Assembly (NCBI GenBank): GCA_900618795.1
Contig: UYJD01000003.1
Location: 400,684-464,683 of the forward strand
Origin: Cyanodermella asteris
Taxonomy: Eukaryota > Ascomycota > Lecanoromycetes > Ostropales > Stictidaceae
DNA length: 64,000 bases
Reading direction: 5' to 3'
Part shown: positions 23,534 to 35,582 of the stretch, piece after piece
How the letters are laid out: every line of letters begins with the position of its first letter
Numbering within the stretch: position 1 is the first letter of the stretch
Position numbers and translations under genes: made by a program
The notes under the pieces: generated by a model
Seen by the model: the letters and a program-made list of their open reading frames with translations, nothing else
The model's database searches: none
What the model was told of the DNA's origin: nothing

Positions 23534-26500
23534 ATGTCGAGAGCTGCTCGCCTCGCGGAGCTTCGCGCTCTGCGTGCCTCTGGAAAGAGCAGGCTCGACT
23601 CCTACCAAGTTGAAGATAACCACAAGATCTACGACGAGGTAGACGAGGAGGGATACAAAAAGGTCGTTCGCTCAAGACTGGACCAAGATGACTTTGTCGT
23701 TGACGACAACGGTGATGGTTATGCCGACGATGGCCGTGAGGAGTGGGATACGCGTTACACCTACGCGACGGACAGCGAAGAAGAGCTACCGGCAAAGAAC
23801 ACCAAGGCCGGTCAGTGAACGCCCACATTGCTTTGATTCCGAGCATTGCTAACTCATGTGTAGCCAAGCGCAAGCGTGAAGAAGATCGGGAGAAGGCAGA
23901 ACGGACCAACAACAACATAAACAACTATTTCAAAGCCGGAGCTGCTGCAGCTCAAATCGCAAAGGCGAAGCCCAAAACCGCCACGACTGCTGAGGATGAG
24001 GCCTTCATGGCCGATCTCTTGGGAGATGTCGACACCAACATTCCTAGCAAACGCCCCGCACCGACAAGAGCAATCAAGAGCGAGACAAGACGCAAAGTTC
24101 GCCTCCTTTCGCCGCCTCTGAAATCAAAATCAAGCAACAGGACAAGCAAGGCAGATCTACCTGAGACTCCCCCTGCAGCTCCAGCGTCAGACGATGATGG
24201 TATGCTTCCGAAATTTGATGAAGATGATGTTGTCATGAGCGATCCGATGCCAGCACCGTCATCGCCGACCGCAAAAGCTGTCCAACGCAGGAACGCTAGC
24301 ATCAAGATTGAACCTGAGGATGACGACGATGTTATGGAGGTTGCAGAGATCGTCGGAGGCCATGCGTTGCAACAGCCCAGAGTCAACTTTTCAGGGTCGA
24401 AGCCACCGAAAGAGATCAAAAAGCCAGCATACCCGACCCCGGAAAGCTCGTCTCCAACCAAACCCCCGACCTCGAGCAACATAGACCCGGCAAGCTGGAA
24501 CGACGTGAACTCCAAGCTCAACATCTTGAGCTCTCCCGCCCAGGCGGCGGCCCCCGGCAAGCTTGATGTGAATAAAACACTGGAGGAGGACGGCACCATC
24601 CGCTTCTTCTGGACGGACTACCTCGACGTCAGCGGCAGCCTTTACTTGTTTGGAAAAGTCCAGGATAAGACGAGTGGCTCGTTCGTAAGTGGCTTGGTCA
24701 AGGTCGACAATATCCTCCGCAAGCTTTACTTCCTGCCCCGTGAACACAAAATGAAGCGTGGTTGTCAGACGGACGAACAGGTTGACATGGGTGACGTTTT
24801 CGAGGAAGTCGAGGGTCTCATGAGAAACCTCCGAGTTCCTGAACGCAAGTGCAAGCCTGTTACACGCAAATATGCCTTTGAGCTTCAAGACATTCCTCGC
24901 GAGGCCGAGTATCTCAAGGTCATGTACCCATACCACAAGACCGCTTTGAGCACAGTCACGGAGGGCGACACATTTTCGCATGTCTTCGGCGTCAACACAG
25001 CTCTGTTCGAACAGTTCGTGCTCTGGAAGAACATCATGGGTCCTTGCTGGCTGCGAATCGATGCCGAATCTTTTGGCACGCTCAACAACCCTTCGCATTG
25101 CAAGCTTGAAATCCAGGTGAAGGATCCGAAATGCATCGTCCCTTTGCCTGACAGCGAAAGTCTGGACACGCCTCCCCTCACTGTCATGAGCATTGCTCTA
25201 CGTACAACGCACAACGTCAAGGAAAACAAGCAAGAAATTCTGATGGCGAGTGCGCGGGTTTACGAGAATGTTTCACTCAAGGACACAACACCGGCCGAGA
25301 AACTCCCGTGCCGATCCTTCACTGTCATGCGGCCTGTTGAGAATGCTTATCCCACCGGTTTCGAGGCAGCTTGCAAAAAGCAGCGAGGAACTGTCATGTG
25401 CGAGAGAAGCGAGCAAATGCTCCTGGCCAAGTTCATCGCCATGCTAGGCAACGCAGATCCAGATGTTTTGACGGGCCATGGCTTCCAAGACATTGACTAT
25501 CCAGTACTTCTCAACCGTATGCGCGAGCGCAAGACTCCTGGCTGGCATCGCATTGGACGTTTGCGAAGAGCGGAGTGGCCGAAAACTGGCAAGCAGGGAG
25601 CAGGCTTCTGGGCAGAACGCGAGATCAGGGCCGGACGTCTGATGTGTGATGTCGCGAACGACCTTGGAAAGTCGCTCATGAGTAAATGCCAGTCATGGAG
25701 TCTGACAGAGATGTGTGACCTCTATCTTCCAAAGGGAAACTCACGCCAGGAACTGGACAACGAAGTCGCCTTGAAAACTTGGGCAACAACACGAGAGGGC
25801 CTTCTGAACTATGTTGCGCACTGTGAAGCAGACACATACTTCATTTCAGCCTTGGCATTTGGCGTTCAGATGCTTCCACTATCTCAGATCCTTACTAACT
25901 TGGCGGGCAACTCGTGGGCACGAACACTCGGCGGTACGCGAGCTGAGCGCAACGAGTACATTCTGCTCCACGAATTCTATAGAAACAAGTACATCTGCCC
26001 AGACAAGGTATGGGGAAAGAACAAGATCAAGGTCGAAGCTACTGGCGAAGGTGAAGGTGACGACGCCCCTGAAACTCACAAGAAGGCCAAGTACGAAGGT
26101 GGTCTCGTCTTCGAGCCCGAAAAAGGCCTTTACGACAAGTTTATCTTGGTCATGGACTTCAACTCTCTCTATCCCTCCATCATTCAAGAGTACAACATCT
26201 GCTTCACCACCGTCGATCGCGTGGAGTGCTATCAGGATGAGGAAAAGGTGCCAGATGTTCCATCGGAGCAAGACAAGGGTATCCTTCCCAGACTCATTTC
26301 AACACTGGTCAGCCGAAGAAGAGAGGTCAAGAAACTTATGAAAGATAAGCGGGCGACCCCTGAGCAGCTCGCCACATGGGATATCAAGCAGATGGCCTTG
26401 AAGCTCACAGCCAACTCCATGTATGGTTGTTTGGGTTACACGCAGTCGCGCTTCTATGCCCGACCACTTGCTATGCTCACAACTTACAAGGGTCGAGAGA

Positions 26501-28039
26501 TCTTGAGGTCTACCAAGGAACTTGTCGAGAACATGAGCTTCGATGAGACCGGTGCTCTGCGAGTCGTTTATGGTGACACTGACTCTGTCATGATCAATAC
26601 CAATGTCGACAACGTTGAAGCAGCGCTCAAGGTCGGCAACAAGTTGAAATTGGCCATCAACGAGCGCTACAAGCTTCTTGAGATTGACATTGACAATATT
26701 TTCCGACGACTACTCCTACACGCCAAGAAGAAATACGCAGCCATAAACTTGATAGAAAGCGACGGCAAATTTGTTGATAAGCTCGAGGTCAAAGGTCTTG
26801 ACATGAGGAGAAGAGAGTACTGTGCTCTGTCAAAGGAAGCATCGCAGCGAATTCTTAACGAAGCCCTCAGCGGTGACGAGACAGAGGTGACCGTCAGTAA
26901 GATCCAGGAATATCTTCGAGAGCTGGCTCAACAAATGCGAGAGGAGAAGATTCCGAACCAGAAGTACATCATCTTCACTGTAAGTGTGCAAAATGAACAA
27001 TTCGGACAGCGATGCTAACAGATGTCAGAAACTTGGTAAAGACCCACGCTCCTACCCGAATCCCGGCTCGATGCCGCAGGTGCAAGTTGCACTTCGCTCA
27101 TTGGCAGCTGGCAAAAGCGTTCGAATCAACGATGTCATTTCGTACATCACGACGTCGACGATGGCGGAGGATGCGAAAGGATCTGGCTCAAACGACTCGG
27201 CAGCCCAACGTGCATACTCACCCATGGACGTGCAAAAGTCGGGTGGAATCCTCAAGCCCGACGTTGACTGGTATCTCGCCAAACAGCTTTTCCCTCCAAT
27301 TGAGCGTCTGTGTGCACCCATCGATGGGATGGATGCCGGCATGCTCGCGGAATGCTTGGGTCTGGACCCCAAGCGTTATGCATCGATGGGCTCGGCCGCG
27401 AGAACCGACAGAGAAGCTCTCGACTTCACTCCGCTCGAGAGTCAGTTGCCCGACGAAGTGCGATATAAGGAATGTCCGCGTCTGACGTTGAAGTGCCTTG
27501 GCTGCAAGAAGAAATTCGAGTGGCAAGGTCTGGCCAGGAGTCAAGTCTGCCTCACTGCCAAGGGCATCACTTGCCCCGAATCCGACGGTGGCTGCGGCAT
27601 GCTCATGAAGAACCTCACACTCGTCGCTCAGGTCGAGCACGCGGTCCGCAATCTGACCTCGGAATACTACGACGCCTGGCTGCGCTGCGATGACTCTAGC
27701 TGCGACGTACGCACTCGTAGCATGAGCGTATACGGCCACAGGTGCTTGGGTCCCCAGAAGCTCGCCAAGGGTTGCTTGGGAAAGGTCGGCTTGGAGAAGA
27801 CTGGTAACTGGACCGCTCGGACTCTGGGATACTGGAAGACGTGTTTCGATGTCGACAGACATCTGAACGACAAGGGGCGTGCTGCCGAGGAAAAGGAGGC
27901 ACTCAAGGCACTTGCAGAGCGGAACAGGATTAGGTTCGATACGGTCAAGCATGTACTCGAGCAGTACGAGCAGAGGAGCGGCTGGGTTTGGGTACAGATG
28001 GACCAGCTTTTCTCCTGGGCTTTGAAGGATGCCAAATGA
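23534..28039 (+). CDS. POL1: DNA polymerase alpha catalytic subunit
   Basis: Family B replicative polymerase that extends primase RNA primers at origins and lagging-strand starts. Exons 23534-23810, 23864-26979 and 27029-28039 encode 1467 aa, the usual size. Intron 1 is GTCAGT...CTAACTCATGTGTAG. Intron 2 (GTAAGT...CTAACAGATGTCAG) joins YIIFT to [11 protein letters not shown]. The N-terminal DNA polymerase alpha domain has [19 protein letters not shown] and an acidic linker. Then come the exonuclease-like domain and polymerase motifs A ([10 protein letters not shown], about 856), B ([13 protein letters not shown], about 937) and C (YGDTDSV, about 995). Two C-terminal Cys clusters (CLGCKKKF...CPESDGGCG and CDDSSCDVR) bind Zn and an Fe-S cluster or the B subunit. 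Reading through intron 2 would stop early. Confidence 0.97.
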
Positions 28040-28589
28040 GTCACTGCACCGAAAGTTATTAGCGATTGATTTGAAGACGTCGCGTTCGGCGTTAATGAAT
28101 GACATGAACTCTTCTATCACTCGGGGTCCACTTTTACTTTCAACATGGACACTCACTCAATGGTGAAGGCCGAATTTGATCTCTTCTCGATGCTGTAAGT
28201 TCATTTCGAAGTCAACGCAATTATGCACAACTACGCGATGAGAGGGAATTGCGACGCGAGTCTTTGTACTCAGTGAGGATTGTCATTCAATTAGTTCGTG
28301 AGCTGACTATCTAGCTCTTCGGTAAGTCCACCGACCACGCTTTTGACCGAAATATCACCCTAAATCCAGCTGCATTTGATGTTTGTCATAATGGTTCGTA
28401 ATGTCAATGCCTCCTCCAGCTAATATCCCAACCTTGTGCTGTTTGTACTCCTCTTTCCAGACTCATTGCATGCAACATCAAGCCAGATATGTATAGTATA
28501 TGCCATTCCAATGATGCTTCAAGCCTGCCTCATCCGCACAATCAGCTGTTCTCCATATCTACTCTTCCACGAGATTGAGCGAACAGTCA
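28040..28589. other. Convergent intergenic spacer
   Basis: The 550 bases lie between converging genes and are AT-richer than the flanks. No gene was seen. Confidence 0.55.
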
Positions 28590-29466
28590 TCATATGTATA
28601 ACATTCCGTTGGTGAACCACCCAAATGAGGCAATCGTTATCGCTGCAACCGTGAGGATCACACCGATAGCTTGTCGTTCGGCACTGGTAAGGGCGCCGTT
28701 ACTGCAACTTATGCATGGGTATCCTGAAGACAACTGTCAGTATGCTTGCTACAATCACAAATTTTGCAGAAGACTAACCTGTTGAAGAGGCATATGGCTG
28801 CTTTGTGTACATCCCAAAAGTGAATTGAGACCAGGATCCAAGCTTGCCAGGAGAGTTCACTTGAGTCGGTCCAGCCGCGTCCCCAGCATCGTAGATAGCC
28901 AGAGTGTACTTATTAGTGCCGGGTGAGGGGTCTCCAGTCTCCTTTTCGGTATCCCAGGTCACAGTCGCTGTGGCATCGACACTCATGTTCGTAGCGATCG
29001 TGTACGTGGCACCCAGAGACGCGCACGAAACAATGACATTTACGGCAATGGGCGTAACAGCGAGCGATGTGTAGTTCCAGACCCAGGTAATGTTGTCACC
29101 GATCTTGTAGTACGTTGTCGACGTTGCCGGCGGCTGAATCATTGACACCCCTCCGGCCTCAGCTTGAGTGATGGAGATGGAGGTGGTCTTTGCCGCGCTG
29201 GTCTGGTTCTTGTTGTTGTCATTGTTGTTGCTGTCATCGGGCTTGCTAGTGGCTTTCGAGCTGGCTACGGTGGAGCCTGCGGAGTCTGTCTTGGATGCTT
29301 GGTCCGAGTCGGCCTTGGATGCTGGTGACGCGGAGGATGATGGGTTGTCATCTCTTCGAGCCAGCTGATTCGATGCGTCGCGAGGAAGAATATTTTCCGG
29401 CCTTGACCACGCAGCGCTGAGTGATACGTAGAAGAATATAGAGGCGAGAATGCAAGACAGACGCAT
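28590..29466 (-). CDS. DUF7137-type secreted or membrane-anchored protein
   Basis: Exons 28779-29466 and 28590-28723 encode 273 aa. The 55-nt intron (GTTAGT, CTGAC, CTTCAG) adds a C-terminal exon with CISCSNGALTSAERQA and a membrane helix. The N-terminus MRLSCILASIFFYVSLSAA is a signal peptide. A Ser/Asp/Lys/Asn-rich stalk spans about 30-105. An Ig-like extracellular domain follows (YYKIGDNITWVWNYTSLAV, ATVTWDTEKE, YTLAIYDAG, LGSWSQFTFGMYTKQPY). These features match the fungal DUF7137 family as I remember it. Its function is unknown; the layout suggests a cell-surface protein. Without the second exon the protein would lose its anchor. Confidence 0.85.
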
Positions 29467-30022
29467 TATGAATGGATTTGAAGGCGAATTGGAGGCGAAC
29501 AGGAAGCCAAAAGGCAGTGCAAGGCACCAGAAATGTTGTGTTGTCCCCAGCCCCTGGGGTGTTTCGTCGTACTGTTGTCAGATCCTCCTCTTAAACGATC
29601 GTGTATGAAGGGTAGAATGGCGAGTTGCTTGTATAGCCGTGAGCGAGTGAACGGCAAGCGGGTTAATGAAGTGGTCAGAATTGTGACTGGGACGATGAAA
29701 TGGCAGAAAAGAGGCGACTGAGGAGGCCTCGTATGAAGCACGGACGCGTGCTAGGTGTCCGCACTTGCCGATGGTGGCTTGGGACGACAGGAATAGCCGC
29801 CCAATCACGACGCGCTGCGTTGCGCTTGTCCAACAACTTGGCCTCGACCTGAGCATATCAATACTGAATTTCGCCTGCGCTGAAGTACAACATTCTGAGG
29901 CGCGCTACCTGCTAGATGCGCTTAAAAGTCCTGCAAGTTCCTTTGTTATCATGATGCATTTGAAAGGCTAAACGTAAAATTATCACACCAAAAGTCGTGC
30001 AGTTCCATGCCGTTCTATTCTG
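29467..30022. other. Intergenic spacer
   Basis: The 556 bases lie between the DUF7137-type gene (its promoter) and the 3' end of RAD26. Nothing coding was recognised. Confidence 0.55.
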
Positions 30023-33000
30023 TCATGTCTTCGCATATTCTTTCTTCAGCACCCAGAGACCACGCCCATTCGAGCCTTTCCCTAATGTTGCAATCTCTCG
30101 AAGCATTGCTGTGAACTCCGTTGTCCGCGCTTCGTTTGTGCAAAAGCGATCAAAATGATCAATCAGCATCTGAGTGTAGACCTTCCCACCATGAGTGGCG
30201 AAATAGTCCCTGATCTTTTCAAGGAATTCACGGCCTTTTGGTGCTTTGTCTGTGCTTCCTTTTCCAATGGGCGTCGAGGTTCGACTTCGACTACTTCGAG
30301 CCCCAGTGCGACTCCTCAGGTTGGACAGGACGCCAGCAGATGATGGGCCTCTCCGAGCTCCACCACTAATTCCAAAATCGCGGGCAGCTGGCGCTGGGGG
30401 ATCACGACCGGCTTGTCCAACCTCACCAGTCCAGGTTGGGATGCCAATCGGTGTAGCCTTGGCGACCCTCTCCGCATCTCGCAGAGATTTAGCAGCCTCT
30501 GCTGCCACCCGTTTGGCTTCTCGCTCGACCATTTTCGGATCGGCAGCGACGACTCGCTTGCCATTGATGATCTGATCATGCTCAAGGGTAGATGCAACTC
30601 CGCTGCGAGCAAAAAGCTTCGACATGATACGCTGTTCAGACGCATCCTGGTCGGTGCCATTGTCTGGTGAGGCTTCTTGCTCATCGCCATTTTGGACCGA
30701 GGAGATCCCTTTGATGTTATTCAGGTCAGCTTCTTCACTCCGGCTCACACCATTAGCCTTGGTCTTCATGCCCGCTTCGTTAGACTCCTTCGTGTCGATC
30801 TTAGTCTCGGTGCCCGCAAACATCTTCCCCGTCTCTGTTCCCGTGTCGTCGGCATCGCCAAGTGTAAACAGATCATGTAGATCCTTCATTTGAAAGGTTT
30901 GGCGTTGCTTGGGATCCTTCAAGATCTTGTTGGTGAGGAACTGTTTGAACAGTTGCCGATGGAAAATCTTCTCCTCGATTGTCCCTGCAACCATGAGTCG
31001 ATAGATTTGGACCTCACGCTTCTGACCGAGGCGCCAGGCGCGCTCTCGTGCTTGGATGTCCGTAGACGGATTCCAGTCAGGATCGTAGATGATGACCCTG
31101 TTGGCACCTGTCAAGTTGACGCCGAGACCGCCAACCTTAGTCGTCAAGAGAAAAACGTGTAGATCAGGATCAGTATTGAACTCGTCTACTAGCTTTTGCC
31201 TTGCATCCATGGGAGTGGAACCATCCATGCGTCGATGATTGATTCCAGGCATAGAGCCAATGTATTTCTCGAGAATGTCCAACATGATTCGATGCTGCGC
31301 AAACAGCAACGTTTTGTGACCAGCTTTCCTCCATACGTCGAGCAGCTCCTTCACAACCATCATTTTGCCTGATAATTTGGGATCTCCGTAGTCATAATCT
31401 GGTCGGTTTGCCAGCATTTTACGGTCAGCAAGGTCAGGGTGATTGCAAATTTTGCGCAAGATGTCAATGCCGAACAACATTTGGCGCTTGCCCTCGATGA
31501 TAGCCTGCATCTCGTGACTTTTCAAGAAACCTGCATATGCTTGCCGTTGGTGTGTTGTCAATCTGCAAAAGAGGACTTGTTCGGTCTTCTTCGGCAAGTC
31601 CGAAGCCACATCAACCTTGAGTCGCTGCAGCAAATACGGTGAAATGGAGTCCTTGAGCGTTTCGGCGCACTTGTTTGCAGTCTGGATCTGTAGGTTGTTG
31701 GCGTTAGCGTAGCCACCCTGTCTGATAGGTATCTCAAAGGCCGAGCGAAAGTTGACCAGCGTTCCGAGGCGCATGGGAAAGACGAAATCAAACAGCGACC
31801 AGAGTTCAATAAGGTTGTTCTGCATTGGTGTTCCAGACAATATGATACGATTCGGGGTTCGCAGTTCTTTGCAATGGATTGTGACGGAGGCGTTTGGATT
31901 TCTGATCTTGTGACCTTCGTCGAGTACTGCATAGTCCCAGTCGACGGGGATCAGCAGCTCAGCAAAGGTGGCCAATCCAGTATATGTTGTCACAAGGACG
32001 TGACCTTCATTCACTACCCGATCCACAATCTTTCTCGCTGCCTTTTCCGCCTTTGTCTCTCTTTGTGTACTTCGAGATGAGAACCTCTCGTTCAGCAATT
32101 CATCCTCATGCCTTGTTTCTCTCCCGATATCTATCATACCTGAGCCTGACTTGTGTAGGATTGACACTCTGAAGGATGGCCACCAGAGATGAAATTCGTT
32201 CGCCCACTGACGCATCACCGTGCCAGGACAGACCACAATGATAGGCTTGGTAATCTTGTTGCTGTAATGCAAGCCCGCCAGGAAAGCGATGATCTGTATA
32301 GTTTTGCCAAGTCCCATTTCGTCTCCAACGATCCCACCAACCTGTTGACTGTAGAGCTCCCACAACCATTGAACACCAGTTTTCTGATAATCAAACAACG
32401 CAGGATGAATGTCGCCTGGGAGTTTATAGCCTGCGCCTAGCGCTAGATCTGGCTCGGTTGGGTGTGGAAGGTGCCATTCTTCGCCTTCGGATTGCGAAGG
32501 TTGTTTCTGTGAGAGGGATAGCTGCTTTCTTCGCGCTGCAGATCGACGCCCAACCCATTTCTCGAGTCGCGCTCGATAGAGTGATTCATTGCCATCGTCG
32601 ACGTTGGTCAAGTCATCTTGATCATCGTCGCCGCCAGCATTTGCTGTACGAGACGCTTTATGGCGCCGTTTCAGGTTCTTGGTTGCAAGTTCCGGCTGAA
32701 AGTCGTCTTCATCTACCTCACCACTCAGGTCGTCCGCCTCATCATCGACCTCATCTTCTACTAAGCCCGGCTGGTAGTCAGATGCGTCACTTTCCCAATC
32801 CTCTTGGACGGTAGATTGGCGTGAGACTGGGATCGAGGTGCGCATTGTTAGCTTCCGGCGCTTTGCGTGACGTACAGGAGCATCGCCACTCTCGTCAGAG
32901 GAAATCCCGGTCTCTGCAGAGCCGAAACCCGGTCGGACTAGGTGGCGATGCGACCGGTAGTCGCGTTGGGGAACATCTGCAACCCCTTCCTCCTCATGGC

Positions 33001-33664
33001 CCGGCTTCTCTTGTTCAGCATCAAATAGTGCTTCTCGAAGATCGGCAGTCACCTTGATACTGGGTTGGTCTAGCTTGCTGAAAGGTGTGATCTTGCCTGT
33101 TCGAATGAGGAATTCTCTTTGACTCTCTCCAGGCAATCGACCGCCATCACTAGGCTTATTGTCGAACTCTCTTAGATCTTGCTCTCGCTCCTGGATTCTC
33201 TGCTCAATGTCCCGAATATCTTGGTCAACTCTCTCGATCTGGCCAAGATAGTTGTCGGCTTCATTCTGTAACCGCGCGACGGCCGCTGCGCCCGGGAGAA
33301 CAGGTTGGTTCAGTTTAGACTGGATCTTCCTTATCTGTGACTGGAGTCGGGCCTTCTCAGCTTTGGCTTTATCGAGTCTTTTGTTCTCCTGCTCATTTGC
33401 CTTCTCGGTCAGCATCTGATCTGCCTGCCGCCCTATGGTGCGTGCCAGATCATCTTGGTCCTGAATGCCTGCCCCGAGTGCCTGCAGCCGTGCGGCTTCA
33501 TCCTGCTCTTCAGTGACACCTGCTGCGATTTCCCCAGCGTCTGTCAACTCTTCCTTTACGTCTTTGTGCACTGCTGGTGGTGCATGTTCAACCTGATGGC
33601 TAGTGGAAGGAGAGGAACGTGGGGAAACATCCTGCTGTTGGGTCTGGCCATCAGAGTCTGACAT
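30023..33664 (-). CDS. RAD26: Rad26/CSB-type transcription-coupled repair ATPase
   Basis: SWI2/SNF2 DNA translocase that acts on stalled RNA polymerase II in transcription-coupled nucleotide excision repair. It is a single exon of 1213 aa, typical for the fungal family. An N-terminal coiled coil (about 70-170) and an acidic linker precede the motor. Motif I is GDEMGLGKTIQII (about 445), the DEGH box is AVLDEGHKIRNP (about 580), then SGTPMQNNLIELWSLFDF. The second RecA lobe has TTKVGGLGVNLTGANRVI and QARERAWRLGQKREV (about 875). After the motor come HRQLFKQFLTNKIL and a basic tail. The C-terminal 80 residues (FLEKIRDYFATHGGKVYTQMLI as separate blocks) resemble the winged-helix-like end of CSB proteins. 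Ino80 or Swr1 are excluded by the lack of a large insertion. Confidence 0.94.
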   Translation of the reverse strand: MSDSDGQTQQQDVSPRSSPSTSHQVEHAPPAVHKDVKEELTDAGEIAAGVTEEQDEAARLQALGAGIQDQDDLARTIGRQADQMLTEKANEQENKRLDKAKAEKARLQSQIRKIQSKLNQPVLPGAAAVARLQNEADNYLGQIERVDQDIRDIEQRIQEREQDLREFDNKPSDGGRLPGESQREFLIRTGKITPFSKLDQPSIKVTADLREALFDAEQEKPGHEEEGVADVPQRDYRSHRHLVRPGFGSAETGISSDESGDAPVRHAKRRKLTMRTSIPVSRQSTVQEDWESDASDYQPGLVEDEVDDEADDLSGEVDEDDFQPELATKNLKRRHKASRTANAGGDDDQDDLTNVDDGNESLYRARLEKWVGRRSAARRKQLSLSQKQPSQSEGEEWHLPHPTEPDLALGAGYKLPGDIHPALFDYQKTGVQWLWELYSQQVGGIVGDEMGLGKTIQIIAFLAGLHYSNKITKPIIVVCPGTVMRQWANEFHLWWPSFRVSILHKSGSGMIDIGRETRHEDELLNERFSSRSTQRETKAEKAARKIVDRVVNEGHVLVTTYTGLATFAELLIPVDWDYAVLDEGHKIRNPNASVTIHCKELRTPNRIILSGTPMQNNLIELWSLFDFVFPMRLGTLVNFRSAFEIPIRQGGYANANNLQIQTANKCAETLKDSISPYLLQRLKVDVASDLPKKTEQVLFCRLTTHQRQAYAGFLKSHEMQAIIEGKRQMLFGIDILRKICNHPDLADRKMLANRPDYDYGDPKLSGKMMVVKELLDVWRKAGHKTLLFAQHRIMLDILEKYIGSMPGINHRRMDGSTPMDARQKLVDEFNTDPDLHVFLLTTKVGGLGVNLTGANRVIIYDPDWNPSTDIQARERAWRLGQKREVQIYRLMVAGTIEEKIFHRQLFKQFLTNKILKDPKQRQTFQMKDLHDLFTLGDADDTGTETGKMFAGTETKIDTKESNEAGMKTKANGVSRSEEADLNNIKGISSVQNGDEQEASPDNGTDQDASEQRIMSKLFARSGVASTLEHDQIINGKRVVAADPKMVEREAKRVAAEAAKSLRDAERVAKATPIGIPTWTGEVGQAGRDPPAPAARDFGISGGARRGPSSAGVLSNLRSRTGARSSRSRTSTPIGKGSTDKAPKGREFLEKIRDYFATHGGKVYTQMLIDHFDRFCTNEARTTEFTAMLREIATLGKGSNGRGLWVLKKEYAKT

Positions 33665-35582
33665 GACAGGCGCGAAAGGAAATCAGGACGGCGTCGAAGA
33701 GGTCGACGCGGTTGTGAGAGAGGATTCGATTGTAACCGGGCAACTGAAGCTTGAATGTCTGCTCGCATGACCAGTGAGTGCGGAGCGGATTTTAGAGGAT
33801 GTGCCTCCAGACAGCGCAACCTGAGGAAGGAGTAACGCTCATGACAGGTCACGCTCCGGAGCAGATGTTATCCTTGACAGCGGCAGCGCACAGGAACACC
33901 AATGTCAATGAAGAGCTCCTCGCGTGCACACGCTTCGCAAAGTGACAATAACTTTCGGCGCATTTTGAGGATGGCGACGGAGGCTGCATAGAGCGGCTCG
34001 GCCACTGATGGCGTCAGGGCCCAGGCAGCATCGGACGCTAATCCCAAGCGGGTCAAACAGCTGAAGGCTGCATTGACCTCTGCTGAGCGCAAAGCGGGGC
34101 TCCTAGCCACCCTTGACTCGCCATTCCTCGAAAGCCACTCGGTCCTGCTTTCCAGTACAGTTCATCGGAAAGCACTAGCAGTAGCTATTGAGTCAAGATC
34201 CGAGCATCAAGGCCACTGCGACCGAGGGTTTGTTGCTGCAAGTCAGCTGCTAGTGCCTTGACCGCAATATAATCAGAGCGATGCACGAGTAATCTGGATA
34301 CACGGCACACATGGCATGACTACCTACCAAGAAAGGCTCCTGGAGACATACAAAGTATTGGCTGTAATTCTCACAAAACAGAGCTGCACGTGAACCGATT
34401 CAGGTGTCGTGTGGCACAATTCGCCTGGATGGAAGTTCAGGTTGTGATATCGCTGAGACTGCGGCGACCATTCGCTGTTGAAGTCGTAAATTGTTGAGAA
34501 GCGTAGCAGCCTCCGGAGGATCCTAGAGCCAAGGGCATCATATCTTACGCACAGCGTCAGCCATCAGAGGATGCTGAGGGAGCAGCGCGCCTTCGTATCA
34601 AAAGCTCAGGCATCGGGCTACTTTTACGCGCTCATGTTGGTGCCCAATCTCGTCGACGCCTGTGGCTGATGCGGTACCTGCTGTGATGCGACTGGTCGTT
34701 GTCCAGCGAAAGCCATTCGTAAAGATGGGGCCGAGAAAGGCTGGAATACCGTTGCGTAGGCAATAGCGCACTGCATTGGCCTGATCAAGAGTCGTTGAGC
34801 AACAACCATGGTGAGCGGTCACGAGAGCATTCGAAAGGGCGAGTGAGCCACGGCTACCTACCTCGATAGTGGTCAAGGGGTGGATACAGCGCGCGTCGTA
34901 AGCTCGGCAGGGCAGCATTTAGCGGGCCTATCCCCCCGGGGGGAAGAACACGCTCAGGTGGGTCCGCGCATGCCCGAGCAACAGCACCGCCACAGATTCG
35001 CAGCATGCTGCTTCGAAATGGGCAGACATGAGCGCCTCCACTCTGACTGCGCATCCCATCCTCCCAAGTCCGTCCCACGGTGCGTCCACTGACGCCAGTG
35101 TCACGGCTGCTCAAGACTCTCGGACTTTCAGCACACTTCCGCCTCGAGCATCTCGTCTGCTGCCCGCCGCATTCGGCTATTCTAAGCCCAGGAACCGTCT
35201 TGACCGGCTGCTCGTGAAACCTCTTGACACATCAGTCAATGCCCTCTGGGGCCACTATCTGCGACTTGACCAGGGCCACCACAGTCAGCGCCCACTCGCT
35301 TGTGAGCGCGTGCAAGACAAACTTACAAACCTGAAGCCTCCCTTCCGCAACACGTTCGACTATCGTTCAGCGCACCTGAATGTCGACTTGTCTCCAGCCC
35401 CCCTCATCCGCGTCGCCATTCTGACTGGGCTCGCTTCTTCGTCGCTCCTCTGACAACCCTACCTCTACGACGGAATAGCCGATAAGCGCCTTGAAAGCTC
35501 GCCCAGTTCCCATCTGTGCGCTCAAGACTCTCTCGATCGCGCGACAGTGTGGACTGTCATTGCGACGCCCGTCGATGCAATC
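33665..35582. other. Divergent intergenic region RAD26/YAK1
   Basis: The 1.9 kb separates two divergent genes. Frames are short and without domains. TACCTACC-type elements occur at 34321-34328 and 34856-34863. The part from 35030 to 35580 is C/T-rich and is probably the YAK1 5' leader. Confidence 0.5.

Noticed and set aside
24391-25098. Long antisense frame (235 codons) within POL1
   Set aside because: It is opposite a strongly conserved coding exon and has no family match; it is a codon-bias shadow.
27218-28156. 312-codon antisense frame over the POL1 3' end
   Set aside because: It mirrors the conserved POL1 C-terminal domain and has no recognisable motifs.
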